This document shows positions 1 through 9,286 of a stretch of 64,000 bases of DNA, one piece after another. The translations under genes and the position numbers were made by a program. The notes under the pieces are model-generated. The model was not told the origin of the DNA. It searched no databases and saw only the letters and a list, made by a program, of their open reading frames with translations. Where the stretch lies: the NCBI RefSeq assembly GCF_003144535.1, contig NZ_PHFJ01000008.1, positions 62,001 to 126,000 of the forward strand, in the 5' to 3' direction. The stretch comes from Proteus penneri. GTDB lineage: Bacteria; Pseudomonadota; Gammaproteobacteria; Enterobacterales; Enterobacteriaceae. Position 1 is the stretch's first letter, and each line of letters starts with the position of its first letter.

Positions 1-1
1 A

Positions 2-157
2 GGTTCAATGACAGATCCGCCTGCATTAGCCTTCGCAAATTCAATTCATAGCTCAAGTGGGGCAGCCTCACTTTCCTATGCTACAGTTTATCCCTTGGCT
101 ATGTTTTTACGCATCGTAACACCACAATTAATGGCACTGATTATATGGACTTTGTAG
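2..157 (+). CDS. yidE: YidE-type putative transporter, C-terminal end only
   Basis: Only the last 51 codons lie in the window; the gene enters from the left edge in the frame starting at base 2 and stops with TAG at 155-157. The visible peptide contains [10 protein letters not shown] followed by a hydrophobic ending ([17 protein letters not shown]), which matches the C-terminus of YidE/YbjL proteins of the aspartate:alanine antiporter (AAE) family, inner-membrane proteins whose substrate is not established for YidE. A rho-independent terminator follows about 235 bases downstream. The family call is confident; yidE rather than ybjL rests on resemblance to the E. coli YidE ending. Confidence 0.8.
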   Translation, partial: GSMTDPPALAFANSIHSSSGAASLSYATVYPLAMFLRIVTPQLMALIIWTL

Positions 158-390
158 TGAAAATAATAAATATATTAAATAATTGAACCGAAGTTGTTAT
201 CAAAATCTATATTTAGCTTAGCAGAGTGATAATTAAGGCAATGAATAGCCCTTATTTAAGCCATAGATTTTATAAATGTCTGTTTTAATAGTTCTCGTGC
301 TAAGAAATTTAGATTGAGACGGATTACTAAATTTTTAGTAATCAATTTCTTTCCGTCAAACTTATGCTCAAAAGTCCTCGTTATTGTCTT

Positions 391-422
391 TGCCCCTTCT
401 TCTCGCTGAAGGGGCATTTTTA
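391..422 (+). terminator. Rho-independent terminator after yidE
   Basis: The perfect 8-bp stem TGCCCCTT / AAGGGGCA encloses a 10-base loop and is followed by TTTT and T-rich sequence on the + strand. It ends one base before the avtA stop codon on the other strand. The minus-strand side lacks a T run, so it serves the rightward transcript. Confidence 0.8.
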
Positions 423-1682
423 TTAGATATTCACTGGCTGATAGATGTTCTCGATTTCTTCAGCCAGAATTTTTATTCCTTTCTCTATCAATTCAGGCTC
501 TGGTACATAATTCATTCTCATACATTGATGAGCATGATCCCATGAATCTTCTAATCCCGGAAAGAAGTAATGTCCCGGCACCATTAATACACCACGTTTT
601 TTCAAACGACGGTAAAGCTCTTCACAAGAAACCGGTAAATCTTTAAACCAAAGCCATAAAAATATCGCACCTTCAGGCTTATGAATAAGACAACGCTCTT
701 CAGGTAAATAACGACGAATAATATTAATAGTTTCAAGTACTCGTTGATGATAAAAAGGCCCTATCACATCTTGAGATAACCGCATTAAATCATCGCGTTT
801 TAACATTTCTAATGCCATTGCTGGTCCAATTCCACCAGGTGCGAGACTAATAATGCCGTTAACATTTGTAATGGCTGAAATCAGTTCTTCATTGGCAATA
901 ATAATGCCACAACGTGCCCCCGGTAAACCTAGTTTAGACAGACTCATACAGAGAATAGTATTGTCATTCCAACGAGGTGTTGCTTGAGTAAAAATAATAC
1001 CCGGAAAAGGAACACCGTAAGCATTATCTATAATCAGAGGAATATTATGTCGTTTAGCTAAAATCTCTAGCTTTTCAACTTCGTCATCTGTAATCACATT
1101 ACCCGTTGGGTTTGTTGGTCTTGAAACACAAATAGCCGCAATATCATCACTAATTTCAAGATGAGCAAAATCCACATGATATTTAAATTGCCCATTCGGC
1201 AACATTTCTATTGTTGGCTTATTCGCAACAAACAGATCTTCTTCTAATCCAGAATCAGTATAACCAATGTATTCAGGCGCTATAGGGAAAAGAATTTTTC
1301 GTTTTTTCCCATCTTTAGTTGTGCCACCTAATAAATTAAACAGGTAGAAAAAAGCACTTTGGCTACCATTGGTTAATGCAATGTTTTTCGCCGAAATATT
1401 CCAACCCAGCTTCTCTTTTAAGCATGTCGCCAACGCTTGTAACATAGCATCTTTGCCTTGCGGACCATCATAGTTACAAACTGCATCACTTAACGTACCA
1501 TTTTCTGTCATCTCTTTAAGTAATTGACGAAAATAGTTGTCCATTTCAGGAATATGCGCAGGATTACCACCTCCCAACATCACGGCACCCGGTGTCCGTA
1601 TTCCTTCATTTAAATCTTGCATCAAGCGAGCAATGCCTGAGTGCTGAGCAAATTTTTGCCCGAATTGTGATAATTGAGTCAT
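423..1682 (-). CDS. avtA: Valine--pyruvate aminotransferase AvtA
   Basis: A 419-residue class I/II PLP-dependent aminotransferase, close to the 417 residues of E. coli AvtA. Transaminase C makes valine from 2-ketoisovalerate with alanine as amino donor, a side route of branched-chain amino acid synthesis in the cytoplasm. Visible family marks are GGGNPAHIPEM near residue 37, the CVSRPTNPTGN cofactor segment near 185, and the PLP-binding lysine at about 250 in SLSKLG. The start ATG is preceded by a moderate purine stretch. It is a single transcription unit, divergent from nothing close, with about 170 bases before tag, which is on the same strand. The AvtA assignment is firm because similarity runs over the full length. 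Confidence 0.96.
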   Translation of the reverse strand: MTQLSQFGQKFAQHSGIARLMQDLNEGIRTPGAVMLGGGNPAHIPEMDNYFRQLLKEMTENGTLSDAVCNYDGPQGKDAMLQALATCLKEKLGWNISAKNIALTNGSQSAFFYLFNLLGGTTKDGKKRKILFPIAPEYIGYTDSGLEEDLFVANKPTIEMLPNGQFKYHVDFAHLEISDDIAAICVSRPTNPTGNVITDDEVEKLEILAKRHNIPLIIDNAYGVPFPGIIFTQATPRWNDNTILCMSLSKLGLPGARCGIIIANEELISAITNVNGIISLAPGGIGPAMALEMLKRDDLMRLSQDVIGPFYHQRVLETINIIRRYLPEERCLIHKPEGAIFLWLWFKDLPVSCEELYRRLKKRGVLMVPGHYFFPGLEDSWDHAHQCMRMNYVPEPELIEKGIKILAEEIENIYQPVNI

Positions 1683-1852
1683 CTTTGCAGGTATCTTCTA
1701 TGTTGCTTTCTCGTTAAGAAATACCATACCGCGAGCTTTAATCTGCATCAATAGTTATAATGGAAATGATAAAATAGGAATATTAATACAGATTTAAATA
1801 TTGAAATATAAAACCAATAATTTCTTAAATTAAAGATAACTCAACCCACATT

Positions 1853-2437
1853 TTAATTTTTATTGGTGTTTTCACTCTCTTCTTGGCGACAAAAACAGGA
1901 GAGAATATGGTCATTCACCATACCAACGGCTTGCATAAAAGCGTAGCAAGTTGTTGTACCAACAAATTTAAAACCTTTTTTCTTTAACGTTTTTGCCATT
2001 TTATCTGAGATTTCAGTGGACGCAGGTACTTGGGATATATCATCCCACTGATTAACAATTGGTTTATTATCAACAAATTGCCAAATAAACTGGCTAAAAT
2101 CCTCACCTTGCTCTTCCATTGCTATAAAAACACGCGCGTTATTAATAATGGCGTTAATTTTTCCTTGATGACGGATAATAGCGGGATCTTGTAATAAAGC
2201 TTCGACATCTTTCTCTGTCATTTTGGCAATTTTTTCAGGTGAAAAACCAAAGAAACAGCGACGATAACCTTCTCTTTTTTTGAGTACGGTATACCAAGAT
2301 AGCCCAGCTTGTTGGCCTTCAAGGCAAATCATTTCGAAAAGCTTGTATTTATCTCGTTCAGGTTTTCCCCATTCATCGTCGTGATATGCCAAATATTCAG
2401 GATCATTGGTTACCCAATCGCAGCGTTGTTTACTCAT
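1853..2437 (-). CDS. tag: DNA-3-methyladenine glycosylase I (Tag)
   Basis: A 194-residue protein matching E. coli Tag (187 residues). It removes 3-methyladenine from alkylated DNA, starting base excision repair. The Tag zinc-binding set is present: Cys6, His19, and the His and Cys of the NDHILSCFC segment near the C-terminus. The LEGQQAGLSW segment carries the glutamate (Glu40) equivalent to the base-recognition Glu38 of E. coli. It has a short extra acidic/asparagine-rich tail. It sits alone upstream of avtA on the minus strand and is divergent from glyQ, with a promoter region of about 235 bases between them. Confidence 0.96.
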   Translation of the reverse strand: MSKQRCDWVTNDPEYLAYHDDEWGKPERDKYKLFEMICLEGQQAGLSWYTVLKKREGYRRCFFGFSPEKIAKMTEKDVEALLQDPAIIRHQGKINAIINNARVFIAMEEQGEDFSQFIWQFVDNKPIVNQWDDISQVPASTEISDKMAKTLKKKGFKFVGTTTCYAFMQAVGMVNDHILSCFCRQEESENTNKN

Positions 2438-2673
2438 TCACTCATTCCTTGTTATCAATAACTTTCAATAGCATCACTTATATACTGTATAAATACACAT
2501 GTAAATAGGTAAAAAAAATTCAATCTAATTCTTTGAGCATAGTCATAAAGTCAATTAAAGGATTATTTTTTTGATCGAGGGAAAATTGCCCGCATTCCTT
2601 GCTGTATATCTTTCGTCTAGAAGGTATACTGAAACCTTTCTTTTTATTCTATGTATCGCCATGCGGATATAAC

Positions 2674-3579
2674 ATGCAAAAGTTTGATACCAAAACCTTT
2701 CAAGGTCTTATCCTGACATTACAGGATTACTGGGCTCGCCAGGGCTGTACCATTGTCCAACCATTAGATATGGAAGTGGGCGCAGGCACATCACATCCAA
2801 TGACTTGTTTACGAGCATTAGGCCCAGAGCCTATCGCTGCGGCTTATGTACAGCCTTCACGTCGTCCAACAGACGGACGTTACGGTGAAAACCCTAACCG
2901 TTTACAGCACTATTACCAATTCCAAGTTATCATTAAGCCATCGCCTGATAATATTCAGGAGCTTTATCTTGGCTCATTAAGAGAGTTAGGTTTGGATCCT
3001 ACAATCCATGATATTCGTTTTGTGGAAGATAACTGGGAAAACCCAACACTAGGTGCTTGGGGCTTAGGCTGGGAAGTTTGGCTCAACGGCATGGAAGTCA
3101 CGCAGTTTACCTATTTCCAACAAGTGGGTGGATTAGAGTGTAAACCGGTTACAGGTGAAATCACTTACGGCTTAGAACGTCTTGCCATGTATATTCAAGG
3201 TGTTGATAGCGTTTATGACTTAGTTTGGTGCGATGGCCCATTAGGTAAAACCACCTATGGCGATATCTATCATCAAAACGAAGTTGAACAATCAACTTAT
3301 AACTTTGAATACGCAGACGTAGACTTCTTATTCTCTTGCTTTGAGCAATATGAAAAAGAAGCTCGTGAGTTGTTAGAATTAGAAAAACCTCTGCCTCTAC
3401 CTGCCTATGAACGTATTTTAAAAGCAGGACACACTTTTAATCTATTGGATGCACGTAAAGCTATCTCTGTAACAGAGCGTCAGCGTTATATTTTACGTAT
3501 CCGTACTTTAACCAAAGCGGTTGCTGAAGCATATTATGCTTCTCGTGAAGCGCTTGGTTTCCCTATGTGTAAAAAGTAA
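2674..3579 (+). CDS. glyQ: Glycine--tRNA ligase alpha subunit
   Basis: A 301-residue class II aminoacyl-tRNA synthetase subunit, almost identical along its length to E. coli GlyQ (303 residues). The alpha subunit forms glycyl-adenylate within the alpha2beta2 enzyme. The open frame extends 25 codons further upstream, but the family start is MQKFDT, so I chose the ATG at 2674; a weak purine-rich ribosome site precedes it. Diagnostic segments include [19 protein letters not shown] and [11 protein letters not shown]. It is followed after 9 bases by glyS, so the two are co-transcribed and probably translated in balance. Confidence 0.98.
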   Translation: MQKFDTKTFQGLILTLQDYWARQGCTIVQPLDMEVGAGTSHPMTCLRALGPEPIAAAYVQPSRRPTDGRYGENPNRLQHYYQFQVIIKPSPDNIQELYLGSLRELGLDPTIHDIRFVEDNWENPTLGAWGLGWEVWLNGMEVTQFTYFQQVGGLECKPVTGEITYGLERLAMYIQGVDSVYDLVWCDGPLGKTTYGDIYHQNEVEQSTYNFEYADVDFLFSCFEQYEKEARELLELEKPLPLPAYERILKAGHTFNLLDARKAISVTERQRYILRIRTLTKAVAEAYYASREALGFPMCKK

Positions 3580-3588
3580 GAGGCTATC

Positions 3589-5661
3589 ATGACAACTGAG
3601 ACTTTCCTCGTGGAAATCGGCACAGAAGAATTACCGCCGAAAGCGCTTCGTTCTTTAGCCGAATCTTTTGCTGCTAATTTTACTGCAGAGCTGGACAACG
3701 CCAATATCACTCATGGTGATGTATCTTGGTTTGCAGCACCTCGCCGTTTAGCCATTAAAGTCGCTAATATGGCGAAATCACAAGCAGATAGAACCATCGA
3801 AAAACGTGGCCCTGCCATTGCTCAAGCATTTGATGCTGAAGGTAAACCAACCAAAGCGGCTGAAGGTTGGGCTAGAGGCAATGGCATTACTGTTGACCAA
3901 GCAGAACGCTTATCAACAGATAAAGGCGAATGGTTATTTTATCGTGCGGAAGTAAAAGGTGAAGCGGTTAACCAATTACTGATTGGCATGGTAAGCACTG
4001 CATTATCAAAATTACCAATTCCAAAATTAATGCGCTGGGGCGATAAAGAAACTCACTTTGTACGTCCTGTTCATACTGTTACTTTATTATTAGGTGATAC
4101 TGTTATTGATGGTGAAATTTTAGGTATCCAAAGCGATCGCGTTATTCGTGGTCATCGCTTTATGGGTGAAGCTGAATTCACTATTGATAATGCAGATCAG
4201 TATCCTGAAATTCTTTATGAACGCGGAAAAGTGATTGCTGATTACGAAACGCGTAAATCAATTATTCTTCATGATGCTCGCCTTGCCGCTGAAAAACTCG
4301 GTGGTATCGCAGATTTAAGCGATAGCTTAGTGGAAGAAGTCACTTCATTGGTTGAATGGCCAGTTGTACTAACAGCAAAATTTGAGGAAAAATTCCTTGA
4401 AGTGCCTGCTGAAGCACTGGTTTACACCATGAAAGGTGACCAAAAATACTTCCCTGTTTATGATAAACAAGGTGGATTGTTACCTAACTTTATTTTCGTC
4501 ACTAATATTGAATCTTCGGATCCACAACAGATCATTAGTGGTAACGAAAAAGTGGTACGCCCTCGCTTAGCGGATGCTGAGTTCTTCTTTAAAACTGACC
4601 GTAAACAACGTTTAGAAGATAACTTGCCGCGCCTTGAAACCGTATTATTCCAGAAAGATTTAGGCACACTGCGTGATAAAACCGACCGTATTCAGGCATT
4701 AGCTGGCTTTATCGCAGGTAAAATGGGTACTGATGTTAATAAAGCAACCCGTGCAGGTTTACTGTCAAAATGTGACTTAATGACCAATATGGTGTTCGAA
4801 TTCACAGATACCCAAGGTGTTATGGGTATGCATTATGCACGTCATGATGGTGAAGCCGAAGAAGTTGCGGTTGCATTGAAAGAACAATATCAGCCTCGTT
4901 TCGCAGGTGATGAATTACCGTCTAATCCTGTTGCTAGCGCCCTCGCTATTGCAGAGAAGATGGATACCCTTGCGGGTATTTTCGGTATTGGTCAACATCC
5001 GAAAGGGGACAAAGATCCATTTGCTCTACGTCGCGCATCATTGGGTGTTTTACGTATTATCGTTGAGCAAGATTTACCGCTAGATATTGAAGAATTAACA
5101 CAAGAAGCCGTTCGCCTTTACGGCGAAAAACTGACAAATAAAAATGTCGTCAGTGATGTGGTTGAATTTATGTTAGGTCGTTTCCGTTCTTGGTATCAAG
5201 AATTGGGTTACAGCATTGATACTATTCAAGCTGTATTAGCACGTCGCCCAACACAACCTGCAGACTTCAATGCTCGCGTTAAAGCGGTAACTTATTTCCG
5301 CACATTAGAGGAAGCCGCTGCGTTAGCAGAAGCGAATAAACGTGTTTCTAATATCTTAGCAAAATCTGCTAACGTAAAACTAAACGACACGGTTTTAGCT
5401 TCCGTCTTAAAAGCACCAGAAGAAGTTCAATTAGCGGCGAATCTTTCTGTATTACAAGATAAGTTGGCGCCATTATTTGCAGAGCGCAAATACCAAGAAG
5501 CCTTAGTTGAACTGGCATCATTACGTGATGTGGTCAATAACTTCTTTGATAAAGTTATGGTAATGGATGAAGACGAAGCGGTTCGTATCAACCGTTTAAC
5601 CATGTTAAGTCAATTGCGTGAACTGTTCTTAAAAGTCGCGGATATTTCTGTTTTACAATAA
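3589..5661 (+). CDS. glyS: Glycine--tRNA ligase beta subunit
   Basis: A 690-residue protein, against 689 in E. coli. The beta subunit recognises tRNA-Gly and carries an HD-like region and a C-terminal anticodon-binding (DALR-type) domain. It opens with [18 protein letters not shown], the family signature, and contains the [20 protein letters not shown] segment typical of GlyS. The start ATG lies just after the glyQ stop with GAGGCTATC as ribosome-binding sequence. A strong terminator follows 25 bases after the stop, closing a two-gene operon. Confidence 0.98.
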   Translation: MTTETFLVEIGTEELPPKALRSLAESFAANFTAELDNANITHGDVSWFAAPRRLAIKVANMAKSQADRTIEKRGPAIAQAFDAEGKPTKAAEGWARGNGITVDQAERLSTDKGEWLFYRAEVKGEAVNQLLIGMVSTALSKLPIPKLMRWGDKETHFVRPVHTVTLLLGDTVIDGEILGIQSDRVIRGHRFMGEAEFTIDNADQYPEILYERGKVIADYETRKSIILHDARLAAEKLGGIADLSDSLVEEVTSLVEWPVVLTAKFEEKFLEVPAEALVYTMKGDQKYFPVYDKQGGLLPNFIFVTNIESSDPQQIISGNEKVVRPRLADAEFFFKTDRKQRLEDNLPRLETVLFQKDLGTLRDKTDRIQALAGFIAGKMGTDVNKATRAGLLSKCDLMTNMVFEFTDTQGVMGMHYARHDGEAEEVAVALKEQYQPRFAGDELPSNPVASALAIAEKMDTLAGIFGIGQHPKGDKDPFALRRASLGVLRIIVEQDLPLDIEELTQEAVRLYGEKLTNKNVVSDVVEFMLGRFRSWYQELGYSIDTIQAVLARRPTQPADFNARVKAVTYFRTLEEAAALAEANKRVSNILAKSANVKLNDTVLASVLKAPEEVQLAANLSVLQDKLAPLFAERKYQEALVELASLRDVVNNFFDKVMVMDEDEAVRINRLTMLSQLRELFLKVADISVLQ

Positions 5662-5685
5662 ATTGTAGAAATACAAAAAAACACA

Positions 5686-5720
5686 AAACCGGCATTGTGA
5701 AAGCAATGCCGGTTTTTTTT
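5686..5720 (+). terminator. Rho-independent terminator of glyQS
   Basis: The 10-bp stem ACCGGCATTG / CAATGCCGGT with a 6-base loop is followed by eight T residues. It lies immediately after the glyS stop on the same strand. Confidence 0.93.
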
Positions 5721-5747
5721 CCAATGAATGGTGAAAATATAAAATGA

Positions 5748-5954
5748 ATTCGTGAACAAAATAATATTCCGCAATCGTCTCTTGCTTTAATACTCAATAT
5801 GACAAAAGAGAGTGTATCAAAATGGGAGCGGAACAAAATTAAACCCAACGGAGCTACACTGAGACGTGTAAATTTGATTGCTCAAAAAGTCACTTATAAT
5901 CTAATTCATTCTATTTTTAGAGCCTATATAATACAGGCTCTATTTTTAGAATAA
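5748..5954 (+). pseudogene. Remnant of an XRE/HigA-NadS-type antitoxin or regulator
   Basis: The frame from 5748 reads REQNNIPQSSLALILNMTKE, then a SVSKWERNKIKPNGATLRR segment and LIAQK. This is the helix-turn-helix and C-terminal signature of XRE-family antitoxins of the NadS/HigA2 kind (pattern: xSQxxLAxxLNVTxxxVSKWExGxxxPxGxxLRLLxLI). A TGA stop at 5745-5747 lies immediately upstream in frame, no good start codon or ribosome site is present, and the N-terminal half is missing. After LIAQK the reading runs into unrelated residues until TAA at 5954. No toxin gene is adjacent. I read it as the tail of a decayed toxin-antitoxin or regulator gene; the function is inferred from the motif only. 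Confidence 0.65.
5919..5947 (+). terminator. Putative terminator after the XRE remnant
   Basis: The perfect 7-bp stem AGAGCCT / AGGCTCT with a 9-base loop is followed by ATTTTT. The 11-base sequence CTATTTTTAGA occurs as a direct repeat on both sides (5911-5921 and 5940-5950). The hairpin is also usable on the minus strand as the end of yidR, whose stop codon is at 5958, but the T run there is weaker. Confidence 0.6.
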
Positions 5955-5957
5955 TAA

Positions 5958-7244
5958 CTACAATCCAGTCTCTACCGTAAATATCTGACGATAACCATCA
6001 ACATCACGCATAAAGGCGATATATTGATCATCAGGAGAGAATACAACAGCATCACTACTTGGTGCTTGTGCTGTTTTTTCTGTTAATCGCGTTAGTTCAC
6101 CCGTTTTTGCATTACATAACATCACACTATTATCACAAATAAAGGTGAGATATTGTCCGTTACTATTCCATGTAAAGGCGGACTGAATATCCCAATCCTG
6201 CGAGGTAACTTGCTTTATTTCTTTCGTACTTGGCGAGACGGTATATAACTGCACAACACCGTTATCATCTTTCATTAAAAAAGCAATCGCATCACCTTGT
6301 GGGGAGCTTCTTAACCAATGACGAGGCTGATTTAAAACACCTGCATATTTTCTATTTGCGGTATTTGTTAGGCGAACTTGATGAATACCTTTAGCCACTG
6401 CTGGCATTGTTGTCTCGGTTCCTGCCAGTGGTTTATCACCTTCAATACTGAAAGCCTGATTATCATCCGGTAAATCCACTAAGAAAATATCAGAAACTTT
6501 ATCACCCGTTTCACTGACGGTATCGCCAATAAATGCAATAGCCCAACGTTGTTGTGAACCATCAGCCTTTGTATACCCCTGAGTACCAACCCAACACTCT
6601 TCATAAGCTTTATTAATTTCATCGCTCCCCTTTTGTGGATGAGCGACAGTTTGGCTTATGACAGTGCAAAAATATTCACCGTCATATTCACGAGGGTGTT
6701 TTTTAACAACATTAATCGCTTTCAGTGGCACAGCAACAGCCACATTACGTTGATCATATTCGCCACCCAGTTCGTGCATAATATGATCGTTATATGTAAA
6801 GCTTAAACGCGTGCCGTCAGGACTAAAAACATGAACATGCGTACCGCCACGTAAAGCACCAGCCTGATAAGGTGATGTCAACGAACAAGCGTCGATATTA
6901 AATGCACGATTGTTTTCTGATCCATCAACAATCACTCCGCGACGATGATGAAAATCATAATGCCATTCATCATCTGGGTTTTCAGGTCCATGAATAAAAG
7001 CATAACGCACAGGCTCAATTGGGCATACTGTAGCCACACCAACATGTGCCCCTTGTGTTGCTGTGTAAATTATCTGTTGCTGTTTTGTTTTCGCATGAAT
7101 TTTTTCTATGGTTAGACCTGTAAAAGATCCTCCATTGGGACGTACATCATAGACTAACCACTGGCTATCTGGCGTCCAAACATTTATATTGGTTAACTGA
7201 TGATGACGGCTATCAAACGTAATCTGGTGTTCCTGAAAAGACAT
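5958..7244 (-). CDS. yidR: DUF3748 / TolB-like beta-propeller protein YidR
   Basis: A 428-residue protein resembling E. coli YidR throughout. Repeated segments such as TPDSQWLVYDVRP, FSPDGTRLSFTYND, SSPQGDAIAFLM and FSPDDQYIAFMRD are TolB/WD40-like propeller blades (PD40 motif), and the central WHYDFHHRRGV segment is a family signature. No signal peptide is evident. Its role is not established. I chose the ATG at 7244, which has AAGGAT six bases upstream, over a non-ATG start ten codons earlier. It is a single gene, divergent from yicG. Confidence 0.88.
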   Translation of the reverse strand: MSFQEHQITFDSRHHQLTNINVWTPDSQWLVYDVRPNGGSFTGLTIEKIHAKTKQQQIIYTATQGAHVGVATVCPIEPVRYAFIHGPENPDDEWHYDFHHRRGVIVDGSENNRAFNIDACSLTSPYQAGALRGGTHVHVFSPDGTRLSFTYNDHIMHELGGEYDQRNVAVAVPLKAINVVKKHPREYDGEYFCTVISQTVAHPQKGSDEINKAYEECWVGTQGYTKADGSQQRWAIAFIGDTVSETGDKVSDIFLVDLPDDNQAFSIEGDKPLAGTETTMPAVAKGIHQVRLTNTANRKYAGVLNQPRHWLRSSPQGDAIAFLMKDDNGVVQLYTVSPSTKEIKQVTSQDWDIQSAFTWNSNGQYLTFICDNSVMLCNAKTGELTRLTEKTAQAPSSDAVVFSPDDQYIAFMRDVDGYRQIFTVETGL

Positions 7245-7380
7245 ATTTATCCTTATCGGGAAATAAATTTCCACATTATAAAAACTAATTAATTTTACCT
7301 GGCACTAAAAAAATTCAGTCGAGACTTTTTCGCAAGGTAATTACTCTACCCTCACTAAATAGTCAAAAAATTAGAAAATC

Positions 7381-7998
7381 ATGTTACTTAGTGTTCTCTA
7401 TATTATTGGTATTACTGCAGAAGCCATGACCGGTGCACTTGCTGCTGGTCGTCGTAAAATGGATGTTTTTGGCGTTATTATTATCGCCTCTGCAACTGCC
7501 ATTGGTGGTGGCTCTGTCAGGGACATTCTACTGGGCCATTACCCCCTCGGTTGGGTAAAACATCCTGAATATATTGTCACTGTTGCATGTGCTGCTGTTA
7601 TCACCATGTGGGTTGCTCCCATGATGAAACACTTACAGCGACTCTTTCTTATCCTAGACGCCATCGGTCTAATGGTTTTCTCTATTATCGGCGCACAAAT
7701 CGCACTCGATATGGAGTATGGCCCAATTATTGCTGCTATTGCCGCAGTGATTACAGGTGCTTTTGGCGGTGTATTAAGAGATATGCTTTGTAATACCATT
7801 CCTCTCGTGTTCCAAAAAGAAATTTATGCCGGTATCGCTTTTGGTGCTGCGTGGCTTTATATGGGATTACTGTTTTATACACCGTTACCAAGAGACGTCA
7901 TTATCATCATTACCCTAATTGCTGGGTTAACAGCTCGACTTCTCGCTATTCGTTATAAATTGGGCCTACCTGTCTTTAATTACGAGAATCAAGATTAA
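7381..7998 (+). CDS. yicG: UPF0126 / TRIC-type membrane protein YicG
   Basis: A 205-residue, highly hydrophobic inner-membrane protein. It carries two repeats of the UPF0126 domain, each with the pattern [15 protein letters not shown] and [15 protein letters not shown], the glycine-rich signature of prokaryotic trimeric intracellular cation channel homologues. About seven membrane segments are visible. In E. coli yicG lies near ligB and gmk; here gmk follows directly and no ligB is present between them. The ribosome site is weak. The family is firm; the transported ion is not known from the sequence. Confidence 0.92.
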   Translation: MLLSVLYIIGITAEAMTGALAAGRRKMDVFGVIIIASATAIGGGSVRDILLGHYPLGWVKHPEYIVTVACAAVITMWVAPMMKHLQRLFLILDAIGLMVFSIIGAQIALDMEYGPIIAAIAAVITGAFGGVLRDMLCNTIPLVFQKEIYAGIAFGAAWLYMGLLFYTPLPRDVIIIITLIAGLTARLLAIRYKLGLPVFNYENQD

Positions 7999-8928
<930 letters not shown>

Positions 8929-8982
8929 GTTAACTTTCAGTATTATGCCCAGTCATTTCGTTAATGGTGGAGTAACACAAAT

Positions 8983-9258
8983 ATGGCACGCGTAACCGTT
9001 CAAGACGCTGTAGAAAAAATTGGTAACCGTTTTGACCTTGTTCTGGTCGCAGCACGTCGTGCGCGTCAGCTACAAGTTGGCGCTAAAGACCCTTTAGTTC
9101 CAGAAGAAAATGATAAAATGACTGTTGTCGCGCTACGTGAAATCGAAGAAGGCCTGATTAACGGTAAAATTCTTGATGCTCGTGAACGTCAAGAGCAGCA
9201 AGAGCAAGAAGCAGCAGAATTACAAGCTGTTTCAGCGATTGCGGAAGGTCGTCGTTAA
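8983..9258 (+). CDS. rpoZ: RNA polymerase omega subunit
   Basis: A 91-residue protein, identical in length to E. coli omega. It begins [29 protein letters not shown], of which the [10 protein letters not shown] and ARRARQ parts are the conserved core that clamps the beta-prime C-terminus; it also forms part of ppGpp site 1. The alanine/glutamate-rich tail is usual. GGTGGAG lies upstream of the ATG as ribosome site. It is in operon with gmk and spoT. Confidence 0.98.
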   Translation: MARVTVQDAVEKIGNRFDLVLVAARRARQLQVGAKDPLVPEENDKMTVVALREIEEGLINGKILDARERQEQQEQEAAELQAVSAIAEGRR

Positions 9259-9286
9259 TCGTTTATAAAATAGGGGTAGGTCTGCC

